Shown: positions 17,889 to 25,973 of the stretch, piece after piece | Layout: every line of letters begins with the position of its first letter | Position numbering within the stretch: position 1 is the stretch's first letter | Assembly (NCBI RefSeq): GCF_003478335.1 | Contig: NZ_QUFB01000017.1 | Coordinates: 1-53,124 of the forward strand | Direction: 5' to 3' | Source: Clostridium sp. AM49-4BH | GTDB taxonomy: Bacteria; Bacillota; Clostridia; Lachnospirales; Lachnospiraceae | DNA: 53,124 nucleotides | Translations under genes and position numbers: made by a program | Notes under the pieces: model-generated | What the model was told of the DNA's origin: nothing | Database searches by the model: none | The model's input: only the letters and a program-made list of their open reading frames with translations

Positions 17889-18500
17889 ATGTACGTAATT
17901 GGAATTACAGGGGGCGTGGGAAGCGGGAAATCGTATGCTGCGCATCGCTTGCAGGAAAAACTGGGAGCAACACTGCTGATTGCCGATGAATTGGGGCATG
18001 TTGTTATGGAACCGGGAAGAAGTGCTTATTGTCAGATCGTAGAGCATTTTGGACAAAATATCGTCTCATTGGACGGCTCGATCGACCGGGCAGCATTGGC
18101 AGAGATTGTTTTTTCGGATGCGAGAGCTCGTGACTGGCTTAACCAGGTGATTCATCCGGCGGTGATCGAATATATTCGGGATACGATACGTCAAAATCGT
18201 ACCCGTTCCGGTATTTTGCTGATAGAGACAGCATTAATGTATGAGACCGGATGTGACAGTTTGTGTGATGAGGTATGGCTTGTTTATGTACCGGCGGAGG
18301 AGCGGATCCGGCGTTTGGCATCGGACCGCGGTTATTCTGAACAGAAATCAAAGGCGATCATCCAAAGCCAGATTTCGGAAACATTGCTGCGGGAGAAAGT
18401 ACAGCGCATTGTTCCAAATGATGGAACAAAAGAAGATCTGGAGCGGGCACTGGATGCGTTGCTTACAACCCTTGATACCACTGCATTAGCGAAGGGTTGA
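17889..18500 (+). CDS. coaE: Dephospho-CoA kinase
   Basis: Last step of coenzyme A synthesis, phosphorylating the 3'-hydroxyl of dephospho-CoA. 203 residues, standard length, with the P-loop GGVGSGKS at 8-15, the DELGH segment near 34, and the NQVIHPAV block near 90 that binds the acceptor. GGGAAGAGGG precedes the ATG. It follows polA by 21 bp, a pairing common in Firmicutes. Its last 38 bp overlap the convergent SpoIIM-like gene. Confidence 0.95.
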   Translation: MYVIGITGGVGSGKSYAAHRLQEKLGATLLIADELGHVVMEPGRSAYCQIVEHFGQNIVSLDGSIDRAALAEIVFSDARARDWLNQVIHPAVIEYIRDTIRQNRTRSGILLIETALMYETGCDSLCDEVWLVYVPAEERIRRLASDRGYSEQKSKAIIQSQISETLLREKVQRIVPNDGTKEDLERALDALLTTLDTTALAKG

Positions 18501-19050
18501 TAAAGGCTTCACACAGACAACCGGCAAACAGCAGGCAGATAGAGAGCAAGAGAATGGGCAGTCCTTGTAAGAGGGACTGCTTTTTTGCTTTCTGATCCCT
18601 GATCTGCTGCAGCATATTGATGAGCAGCAGATACGCCGGTATATACAACAGGCAGTGAGGCAGCAGAAAGCAGAGAAAATCAAAAAATCCACTGTGGACA
18701 TTATGAGTTAGGCAAAATGAGAGCAAAAGTCCGCAGCGAAAGCCGGTATAGAGACAATAGAACGTCAAATAGAAAACCCATGCATTGGTCAGTGAAAAAA
18801 AGCACAAAAGGAAGAGCTGTTTGAACTGTGTTGAGGTACATAGCCGGAATAAGGAGGGATAGTGGATGGATTTTGTATCCAAAGCAAGCAGTATTTGTTC
18901 AAATTCAGCATTAATATCGGCAAACAATTCCGTGCGCAGCAGATGCCCGAGTACCGCACCAAGCACCAAGCTGATCCCGCTGCACAGGATAATTCGAAAG
19001 ATGATCGCAGACTGATTGCAATTATTTGATTTTGACATAAATTTGGTCAT
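18463..19050 (-). CDS. SpoIIM-like (DUF95) integral membrane protein
   Basis: 195 residues with about five hydrophobic segments. The central block, GFRCGLLLSFCLTH followed by CFLLPHCLLYIPAYLLL, resembles the GF-G...LPQNLIYIP pattern of stage II sporulation protein M, a membrane protein that helps localise peptidoglycan hydrolases during engulfment. Length is right for SpoIIM. The match is by eye and moderate; an unrelated membrane protein is possible. Start ATG 19050 has a weak AGGA. Its 3' end runs into coaE. If correct it supports a spore-forming ancestry. Confidence 0.5.
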   Translation of the reverse strand: MTKFMSKSNNCNQSAIIFRIILCSGISLVLGAVLGHLLRTELFADINAEFEQILLALDTKSIHYPSLFRLCTSTQFKQLFLLCFFSLTNAWVFYLTFYCLYTGFRCGLLLSFCLTHNVHSGFFDFLCFLLPHCLLYIPAYLLLINMLQQIRDQKAKKQSLLQGLPILLLSICLLFAGCLCEAFINPSLMQWYQGL

Positions 19051-19296
19051 AATAGTCCTGCTTTCCGTCCTGTTTTTGAAATAGGATCATGATATCAATA
19101 TAAATGTATGGCAGGACCGGAGGGAATATGAATACGAACATGACAGAGTGCGAGGGTCGTGCAAATCATACGTAAATGGTTTGCAAAGGGTTGCAGAAAA
19201 ATTTGTAAAAAACGAAGTTTAATGTGTTATCACCGGGAAATTGTGGTATACTTTCGGTGTATAAAATAAGAGGCATAAGGATAATGGAGGGTTAAA

Positions 19297-20715
19297 ATGA
19301 GAAAAACAAAAATTATTTGTACATTAGGACCGGCATCGGATAGTGATGCAGTGTTAGAACGATTGATTCAGGAAGGCATGGATGTTGCAAGATTTAATTT
19401 TTCTCATGGGACGCATGAGGAGCAGAAGAAACGTCTCACAAAATTGCGTCTGCTGCGTGAGCGTTACGGCAGACCGGTTGCGACATTGTTGGATACTAAA
19501 GGCCCGGAGATTCGTGTAAGGGATTTTAAAGATGGTGCGATCACATTGCAAAAGGGCGACGAGTTTGTGTTGACCGGACGAGAAGTAGAGGGTGATGAAC
19601 ATATTGTAACTATTACGTATCCTGAGTTGGTTGGTGATGTCAAAGTCGGACAGCGTATTTTGATCGATGACGGTTTGATTGAGATGACAGTGAAAGAGTT
19701 GACAGATACAGATATTATCTGTGATGTCAATAATGGCGGCAAAGTATCAAATCATAAAGGGATCAACGTTCCGGGCATTCATTTGAGTCTGCCTTATATT
19801 AGTGAAGTGGATAAATCCGATCTGTTGTTCGGTATAGAAGAAGATGTAGATTATGTGGCAGCATCTTTTGTGCGTACTGCAGAAGATGTACAGCAGATCC
19901 GTAAATTACTCCAAGAAAATGGTGGGGAACAGATTAAGATCATTGCCAAAATTGAGAATAGAGAAGGCGTGAACTGCATTGATGAGATCATCGAGGTTTC
20001 TGATGCGATCATGATCGCACGAGGAGACATGGGCGTGGAGATTCCGACAGAGGAAGTGCCTGTCATTCAAAAAATGATCATAAAAAAAGTATATGAAGCC
20101 GGTAAGCAGGTGATCACGGCAACACAGATGCTTGATTCCATGATCCACAATCCGCGTCCGACAAGAGCGGAGGCGACCGATGTTGCCAATGCGATCTATG
20201 ATGGTACCAGTGCGATCATGTTATCGGGCGAGACGGCAGCCGGTTTGTATCCGGTGCAGGCATTACAGATGATGGTGAGGATCGCCAATCGTACAGAGAG
20301 CGATATTGATTACCGTAAACGCTTTTTCCAAAGATCGCGCAAAGCAGATCCGGATGTAACAGATGCAATCTGTCACGCAACCTGTACAACAGCACATGAT
20401 ATTAATGCCAAAGCGATCATTACCGTTACCAAATCGGGTCGTTCGGCACGAATGATTTCCAAGTACCGTCCGGCTTGTGATATCATTGGCTGTGCGATCA
20501 CGGACAAAGTGTATCGTCAGTTAAATTTATCCTGGGGCGTCACTCCGGTACTTCTGCAGGAGAAAAAAGACGTATTTGAATTGTTTGAACATGGTACGTG
20601 TGTATCACGTCGTATGGGGTTAGTCGACAGTGGTGATACGGTTGTATGTACTTCCGGAGTGCCTGTGGGAATTTCCGGAACGACCAATATGATCAAAGTA
20701 CAGACTGTTATATAA
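19297..20715 (+). CDS. pyk: Pyruvate kinase
   Basis: Final ATP-yielding step of glycolysis, phosphoenolpyruvate to pyruvate. 472 residues: MRKTKIICTLGPAS opening, ARFNFSHG, LLDTKGPEIR, and the active-site helix IIAKIENREG followed by MIARGDMGVEI, then TATQMLDSM and the C-terminal effector domain ITVTKSGRSARMISKYRP. It is the short form without the extra C-terminal phosphohistidine-like domain found in some Firmicutes. GGAGG sits 6 bp before the ATG. A -10 box TATACT at 19247-19252 lacks a good -35, which may mean an activated promoter. Confidence 0.97.
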   Translation: MRKTKIICTLGPASDSDAVLERLIQEGMDVARFNFSHGTHEEQKKRLTKLRLLRERYGRPVATLLDTKGPEIRVRDFKDGAITLQKGDEFVLTGREVEGDEHIVTITYPELVGDVKVGQRILIDDGLIEMTVKELTDTDIICDVNNGGKVSNHKGINVPGIHLSLPYISEVDKSDLLFGIEEDVDYVAASFVRTAEDVQQIRKLLQENGGEQIKIIAKIENREGVNCIDEIIEVSDAIMIARGDMGVEIPTEEVPVIQKMIIKKVYEAGKQVITATQMLDSMIHNPRPTRAEATDVANAIYDGTSAIMLSGETAAGLYPVQALQMMVRIANRTESDIDYRKRFFQRSRKADPDVTDAICHATCTTAHDINAKAIITVTKSGRSARMISKYRPACDIIGCAITDKVYRQLNLSWGVTPVLLQEKKDVFELFEHGTCVSRRMGLVDSGDTVVCTSGVPVGISGTTNMIKVQTVI

Positions 20716-20775
20716 AGAACATGCCGGCAGCCTTACGTCTGTGGCGAAAGAGAACATGAAGAATGAGAGATAAGA

Positions 20776-21420
20776 ATGAGATTTTATATTGCAGACTGCC
20801 ATTTTGGACATGACAAGGTAAGGCTGTTAGACGGTCGTCCGTTTGCGTCTGTTGAGGAGATGGATGAGGCGATGATCGTTCGGTGGAACGAGCGTGTCCG
20901 GAAGAAGAAAGATGAAGTGGTGATCTTAGGAGACCTTTGTTTGGGTAAAGGAGAGCAGGTGAATGAGCTGCTGCATAAACTGAATGGTAAAAAGTATTTG
21001 GTGACAGGGAATCATGACCGGTTGTTTTTGCGGGACAAAAAGTTTGATCCGTCTCTTTTAGAATGGGTCAAGCCCTATGCAGAGCTTAAAGATAATGGGC
21101 GCAAGCTGGTACTCTGCCATTATCCGATCATCTGTTATAACGGGCAGTATCATGGTGATTCTACATATATGTTGTACGGGCATGTCCATGATACGCCGGA
21201 TTATAAAAATGTGCTGCGTTTTCAGAGAGAGTCCACAGAAATCACCTACCATGCGAAAGGGCGCGGGGCTTCTGTGGGAGAAGAGCGGCATTTGCCTTGC
21301 AATCTGATCAATTGTTTTGCGGGATTTTCGGATTATTATCCGCTGACATTGGAAGAATGGATTGACAAGCAAAATAATCTTTGCTATGATGTCAAAAGAT
21401 GCGAAGAAAAGAAGAAGTAG
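20776..21420 (+). CDS. Calcineurin-like metallophosphoesterase
   Basis: 214-residue protein with all the metal-binding blocks of the family in order: DCHFGH (residues 7-12), ILGDLCLG near 52, TGNHDRLF near 78, LCHYPI near 112 and YGHVHDTP near 133. These two-metal hydrolases cleave phosphomonoesters or diesters; the small, single-domain form here resembles YfcE/phage-type enzymes whose natural substrate is often unknown. It starts 60 bp after pyk, probably in the same transcript. The promoter of the tyrS leader lies within its last 60 bp. Confidence 0.85.
   Translation: MRFYIADCHFGHDKVRLLDGRPFASVEEMDEAMIVRWNERVRKKKDEVVILGDLCLGKGEQVNELLHKLNGKKYLVTGNHDRLFLRDKKFDPSLLEWVKPYAELKDNGRKLVLCHYPIICYNGQYHGDSTYMLYGHVHDTPDYKNVLRFQRESTEITYHAKGRGASVGEERHLPCNLINCFAGFSDYYPLTLEEWIDKQNNLCYDVKRCEEKKK
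21362..21390 (+). promoter_or_regulatory. Sigma-A promoter for the tyrS T-box transcript
   Basis: Consensus TTGACA (21362-21367), 17-bp spacer, TATGAT (21385-21390), placed inside the 3' end of the phosphoesterase gene. Transcription would start near 21397, about 320 bases before tyrS, leaving room for the full leader. Confidence 0.75.
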
Positions 21421-21439
21421 TACATGGGGGAGACCTACA

Positions 21440-21671
21440 GAGAATAGCCGGTTGCTGAGAGGCGTTAGGATAGAAGCCTGTATGAATACATCTTGGAGTA
21501 GCGGATTGAAGAGAGGATTTTGATCCTTTTGGTAGATTTAGCCGGTGATGCACCCGTTATCGTGCAGGGATATAGAGGTATCCTGCTAAGGCAATATGTG
21601 TGAGCATATTGTAAAAAAAGGTGGTAACACGATTTCATCGTCCTTTTGTCGTTGACAAAAGGACTTTTTTT
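21440..21671 (+). promoter_or_regulatory. T-box riboswitch (tyrosine) with terminator
   Basis: The T-box core AAGGTGGTAACACG is at 21618-21631. It is followed by a terminator of 11 paired bases, GTCCTTTTGTC (21640-21650) with GACAAAAGGAC (21654-21664), and seven T. Upstream lies a long Stem I region; a TAC codon at 21487-21489 is a reasonable specifier and fits the tyrosyl-tRNA synthetase gene downstream. Uncharged tRNA-Tyr would pair with the specifier and T-box and stabilise the antiterminator. The specifier call is by eye. Confidence 0.9.
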
Positions 21672-21716
21672 CTTTGCATAAAAAAGTCATAAAGGAATAA
21701 AAAAGGAGAGAACAAC

Positions 21717-22952
21717 ATGAGCGAAAAGATGACAGTGTATGATGAATTGGTTGCCCGTGGCTTGATCGCACAGGTGACGGACGAAAAAGAGATCAAAGAG
21801 ATGATCAATGAAGGTAAGGCGGTTTTTTATATTGGATTTGATCCGACGGCAGACAGCCTTCATGTAGGACATTTTATGGCTCTTTGTCTGATGAAACGCT
21901 TGCAGATGGCAGGCAATAAGCCAATCGCATTGATCGGTGGCGGAACAGCTATGATCGGTGATCCAAGCGGGCGTACCGATATGCGTCAGATGATGACCAA
22001 AGAGACGATTGCACATAATGTAGACTGCTTCAAAAAGCAGATGAGCCGTTTTATTGATTTCTCAGATGATAAGGCATTGTTAGTCAACAATGCAGAATGG
22101 CTGTTGGATCTGAATTACGTAGAAGTGCTGCGTGAAGTTGGTGCCCATTTCAGCGTAAATCGTATGTTAACGGCAGAGTGCTATAAACAGCGCATGGAGA
22201 AAGGACTTAGTTTCCTGGAGTTCAACTACATGATCATGCAGAGCTATGATTTTTATGCCTTGTTCCAGAAGTACGGATGTAACATGCAGTTTGGAGGAGA
22301 TGATCAGTGGAGCAACATGCTTGGTGGAACGGAATTGATCCGTCGTAAGCTGGGCAAAAATGCTTATGCAATGACGATCAATCTGCTGCTCAATTCCGAA
22401 GGCAAAAAGATGGGTAAAACACAGTCTGGCGCTGTATGGCTTGATCCGAACAAGACCAGCCCGTTTGATTTTTATCAATATTGGAGAAACGTGGGAGATG
22501 GTGATGTGCTTAAGTGTCTGCGCATGCTCACATTCCTTCCGTTAGAGCAGATCGAAGAGATGGATGCCTGGGAAGGCAGCAAGCTAAATGAGGCAAAAGA
22601 GATCTTGGCATTTGAGCTTACCAAGTTAGTACATGGTGAGGAAGAAGCTGTTAAAGCACAGGAAGGAGCGCGTGCACTCTTTTCCAGCGGAAACGCAGCA
22701 CAGATGCCGGAGACAAAGCTGGTCGATGAAGATTTTGAAGATGGTAAGATCGGCATCTTGAAATTAATGGTTAAAGCCGGTCTTGCAACATCTAATGGAG
22801 AGGCAAGAAGAAATGTCGAGCAGGGCGGTGTTACGATCGATGGTGAGAAAGTGACCGATGTTCGCATGACACTTACGAAAGAGCAGATCAGTGCAGAAGG
22901 CATTGTTGTAAAACGTGGTAAAAAGAAATTTATGAAGGTGCTTTGTGACTAA
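21717..22952 (+). CDS. tyrS: Tyrosyl-tRNA synthetase
   Basis: Charges tRNA-Tyr. 411 residues, class I synthetase: the HIGH motif is HVGH in PTADSLHVGHFMAL near residue 50, tyrosine-binding block FNYMIMQSYDF near 170, the GGDDQWSNM segment near 195, the KMSKS equivalent KMGKT near 231, and a C-terminal S4 RNA-binding domain (SNGEARRNVEQGGV). AAGGAGAG precedes the ATG. Expression is controlled by the T-box immediately upstream. Confidence 0.97.
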   Translation: MSEKMTVYDELVARGLIAQVTDEKEIKEMINEGKAVFYIGFDPTADSLHVGHFMALCLMKRLQMAGNKPIALIGGGTAMIGDPSGRTDMRQMMTKETIAHNVDCFKKQMSRFIDFSDDKALLVNNAEWLLDLNYVEVLREVGAHFSVNRMLTAECYKQRMEKGLSFLEFNYMIMQSYDFYALFQKYGCNMQFGGDDQWSNMLGGTELIRRKLGKNAYAMTINLLLNSEGKKMGKTQSGAVWLDPNKTSPFDFYQYWRNVGDGDVLKCLRMLTFLPLEQIEEMDAWEGSKLNEAKEILAFELTKLVHGEEEAVKAQEGARALFSSGNAAQMPETKLVDEDFEDGKIGILKLMVKAGLATSNGEARRNVEQGGVTIDGEKVTDVRMTLTKEQISAEGIVVKRGKKKFMKVLCD

Positions 22953-22973
22953 ATTTAATTCCATGAAAAAAGG

Positions 22974-23001
22974 CTGGGAGAATTATTCTCCCAGTTTTTT
23001 T
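22974..23001. terminator. Intrinsic terminator between tyrS and the DUF4364 gene
   Basis: CTGGGAGAA (22974-22982), loop TTA, TTCTCCCAG (22986-22994), then T7. On the minus strand an A-rich stretch gives a T-run too, so it can stop both transcripts. The DUF4364 stop codon lies in the loop: its last codons are the minus-strand stem. Confidence 0.93.
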
Positions 23002-23501
23002 AATAAACATTGATATATTTCAGTCTGATTTTCTTTGAATTTTTGGCACGCCCTACGAGCTGCTTCCTCGGAGGGAACGGCAAAGGAAAGCGAGAATAAT
23101 GTGTTGCCGCGTTCCTGTACTAAAGCAGATGCCAGATAGTCTCCGGAAGGAGTTACCGAATAGTCGGTGTGGACTGTGGTAGCTTCTAAAATATCAACTT
23201 TATTGTCTCGCAGATATTCATCAATCTGTCGTATCGTGTCTTTGGGAAGCATGGAAGAGAAGTATTCTAACATCTGCGATCCCTTTTGTGTGATCTTGTA
23301 ATATGTCGTTTTACGAGTTGCCTCTTCCTCGATCAGGGCATCTTCTGTCAGAAGTGCTAATGTTTCCTGAATTGAAAAAAAGTCTGTATAGCCATGCCCT
23401 AAAATGAAATCGCACAAAAAAGCATTAGGTAGTCCCTGTTTTGTGCGGCTTAACGCATATAAAATAATTAATTTATACAAACGCAGTGTGTCTGGTGTCA
23501 T
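22983..23501 (-). CDS. DUF4364 family winged-helix-like protein
   Basis: 172 residues. The first 85 look like a winged helix-turn-helix (LYKLIILYALSRTK, FSIQETLALLTEDALIEEE, YYKITQKG wing), the rest a mixed domain. DUF4364 proteins are widespread in Clostridia and act probably as transcription regulators; the target is unknown. The start overlaps the end of the radical SAM gene by 4 bp, so the two are translationally coupled. The stop codon lies within the shared terminator. Confidence 0.75.
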   Translation of the reverse strand: MTPDTLRLYKLIILYALSRTKQGLPNAFLCDFILGHGYTDFFSIQETLALLTEDALIEEEATRKTTYYKITQKGSQMLEYFSSMLPKDTIRQIDEYLRDNKVDILEATTVHTDYSVTPSGDYLASALVQERGNTLFSLSFAVPSEEAARRACQKFKENQTEIYQCLLKKLGE

Positions 23502-24465
23502 AGGTTTCCTTTCTGCTTGCTGTAATATTTCCCCTGATAGACCTGCTCTGTTTTGAGAGAGTGTGCAATATGGTTAAGAACAGCCCGTTTGTTGCAGCTC
23601 CAGCGTGGTGCGATCAGGAGATCTTTTGGGCCATCTCCGGTCAGGCGGTGGATCACAATCTCCGGAGAGAGATTACCGATGCATCGGATGACCAGATCTA
23701 CATACTCTTCCTGAGTCAGGATATGCCAAGGATGTTCTTCGAGATAAATTGCCAGATCCGTTCCTTTTAATACATGCAATAGCTGCAATTTGATCCCCTG
23801 AATATGTTGTGTGTTCAGATATTGGATCGTTTCAAGAATGTCTGCTTCGGTTTCGCCCGGAAGTCCAAGGATCACGTGACGATCACCGGAATATTGAGTG
23901 TATGCAGCGTGTGCGCAGTCTGCTCAAAAACATGCAGAGGATATCCACGGCGAATGAAACGAGCCGTATGTTCGTGCGCCGTTTGCAGACCGAGCTCGAT
24001 CCATATCGGTTTTATCTGCCTGCATTCATCGAGCAGGGAAAAAATCTCCGGGGAAAAGCAATCCGGTCTGGTAGCGATAGAAAGTCCGACGATATCCGGA
24101 TGCGCCAGCGCTTCCAGATACATCGGACGTAATATGTCGATGGGAGCATATGTGTTGGAAAACGATTGGAAATACGCAATGTATTTCTGACCGGTTTCCT
24201 TGGCGCTGCCGTTTAGGCGACAGATCGCCTCATCGATCGCAGCCGTGATAGATCGGTTCGTCGTGGCAAAATCACCGGAACCGCCCTCGCTGCAAAAAAT
24301 ACAGCCTCTCGTGTCCAGTGTTCCATCTCGGTTTGGACAGGTCATTCCCGCATCTAATGCAATTTTATAGACCTTTTGTCCAAACGTTTCTTTGAGATAA
24401 TAGTCTAAGGAATAGTAGGGCTTTTCACCCCAACGAGATCTAACGGATGTGTGATTTGACTGCAT
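23498..24465 (-). CDS. Radical SAM protein, TIGR01212/YhcC family (frameshifted in this sequence)
   Basis: Iron-sulfur radical enzyme of unclear substrate. The N-terminal part has RWGEKPYYSLDYYLK and the spaced cluster cysteines CPNRDGTLDTRGCIFC, then SGDFA. The frame is broken near 23878: LNIPVIV should continue HVILGLPGE, but reads into TGA at 23874; ILGLPGETEADIL continues in the next frame to 23498. One base inserted between 23878 and 23879 restores a 322-residue protein of normal length. The start at 24465 overlaps the malic enzyme end by 26 bp. Located between malic enzyme and DUF4364, one leftward operon. Confidence 0.85.
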
Positions 24466-25591
24466 CGGCCACCACCTGAGCTGCGCGTGGGTCAAACGCT
24501 TCCGGTAAAATATGTTCGTCGTTTAATTCTTCGTCAGAAACGAGTCCGGCAAGTGCAAGAGCAGCAGCGAGCTTCATTTCTTCTGTAATGTCGGTCGCTC
24601 TGCCGTCTAATGCACCCTTAAAGATGCCAGGGAAAGCAACAACATTATTGACCTGATTTGGAAAATCAGATCGACCGGTTCCGACAACGCGTGCACCGGC
24701 AGCTTTTGCAACATCAGGCATGATCTCCGGAACAGGATTTGCCATGGCAAACAGTATCGCATCGGAATTCATGGATTGAACCATTTCTGCGGATACAATA
24801 TTAGGAGCGGAGACACCAACGAAAATATCGGCACCACAAAGTGCGTCAGCCAGTGTTCCGGTTTTGCCGGACAGATTTGTTACTTCCATCATTTCCTTCT
24901 GCATCCAGTTTAAGCCCTCGCTCTTTTTAGATAAGATACCGCTGATATCGCACATTGTTACGTCGGTAAATCCATAGCGGAGTAATAATTTTGTAATAGC
25001 AACGCCGGCGGATCCGGCACCGTTTACAACAACTTTGCAATGTTCTTTCTCTTTGCCAACCACCTTCAAAGCGTTAATAATGCCGGCGAGAACAACGATC
25101 GCAGTACCATGCTGATCATCGTGAAATACCGGTATATCTAAGGCTTCTTTTAGACGACTTTCGATCTCAAAGCAGCGTGGCGCAGAAATATCTTCTAAGT
25201 TGATACCGCCAAAAGCCGGTGCAATGTTGATCACGGTTTTGATGATCTCTTCAGTATCCTGTGTATCTAAGCAGATCGGGAAGGCATTGACACCGCCAAA
25301 TTCCTTAAAGAGGACTGCTTTGCCTTCCATAACAGGCATAGCAGCTTCCGGACCGATGTTACCAAGGCCGAGGACGGCACTTCCGTCAGAAACAACAGCA
25401 ACGGTATTGGATTTGATGGTATATTGATAAGCTGCTTCTTTATTTTTTGCAATGACCTTACATGGTTCAGCAACACCTGGTGTGTAGGCAACAGCCAGAT
25501 CCTCGCGAGATTTTACCTGACACTTGGGAGTTACATCCAGTTTGCCATTCCATTCTTTATGTAATTGTAGAGCTTTTTCTGCATTTGTCAT
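24440..25591 (-). CDS. Malic enzyme (NAD(P)-dependent malate dehydrogenase, decarboxylating)
   Basis: Converts malate to pyruvate and CO2 with reduction of NAD(P). 383 residues, the short bacterial form without a phosphotransacetylase tail: AYTPGVAEPCK with the catalytic tyrosine near 36, the lysine-bearing GNIGPEAAMPVMEGKAV, the metal block FGGINLEDISAPRCFEIE, FHDDQHGTA, and the Rossmann motif NGAGSAGVAI near 190. GGAGG precedes the ATG on the minus strand. First gene of the leftward operon with the radical SAM and DUF4364 genes. Confidence 0.95.
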   Translation of the reverse strand: MTNAEKALQLHKEWNGKLDVTPKCQVKSREDLAVAYTPGVAEPCKVIAKNKEAAYQYTIKSNTVAVVSDGSAVLGLGNIGPEAAMPVMEGKAVLFKEFGGVNAFPICLDTQDTEEIIKTVINIAPAFGGINLEDISAPRCFEIESRLKEALDIPVFHDDQHGTAIVVLAGIINALKVVGKEKEHCKVVVNGAGSAGVAITKLLLRYGFTDVTMCDISGILSKKSEGLNWMQKEMMEVTNLSGKTGTLADALCGADIFVGVSAPNIVSAEMVQSMNSDAILFAMANPVPEIMPDVAKAAGARVVGTGRSDFPNQVNNVVAFPGIFKGALDGRATDITEEMKLAAALALAGLVSDEELNDEHILPEAFDPRAAQVVADAVKSHIR

Positions 25592-25973
25592 TCGACTTAA
25601 CCTCCATTTTCTGTAGAATTATTTGTAATAGCAATCGCACACTATATCATAGCATACATCGAATTGGAAAACAATAAAGCCGAAAAACTTCGTCCGACAA
25701 AAGATGTTTTGTGCGATAAAAGACGAACGATGTCGAAAAAACAATAATATTCATAGGATTTTGTGAAAATTTTTGAAAAAGTCATTTACAACGCTGTTGA
25801 AATGCTTTATATTATTTAGTGCATGTAATTACTCTAATACAGTAGGTCATAGATACATAGGCGAGACAATATCGTCGTGATCGATTTATTATTCATTATA
25901 ATCCGACCTAATAATTGCAGAAAGAATCATGTTAGCACAAGTTGAATTTTTTTTATTGGAAAGGGATAATTTT
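25592..25973. other. Divergent intergenic region between malic enzyme and rho
   Basis: 382 bp without a gene. It contains nested inverted repeats TTCGTC (25689-25694)/GACGAA (25722-25727) and ACAAAA (25697-25702)/TTTTGT (25707-25712), the rho promoter, and a 160-base rho leader in which TAGGTC (25843-25848) can pair with GACCTA (25905-25910). Rho leaders are often sites of autogenous control; whether this one is cannot be seen here. Confidence 0.6.
25785..25813 (+). promoter_or_regulatory. Sigma-A promoter for rho
   Basis: TTTACA (25785-25790), 17-bp spacer, TATATT (25808-25813); transcription would start near 25820, giving a leader of about 150 bases. Confidence 0.65.

Noticed and set aside
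19127..19174. 15-codon ORF with GGAGGG ahead, between the SpoIIM-like gene and pyk
   Set aside because: Too short to judge; upstream of the pyk -10 box, no attenuator follows, and no promoter is visible.
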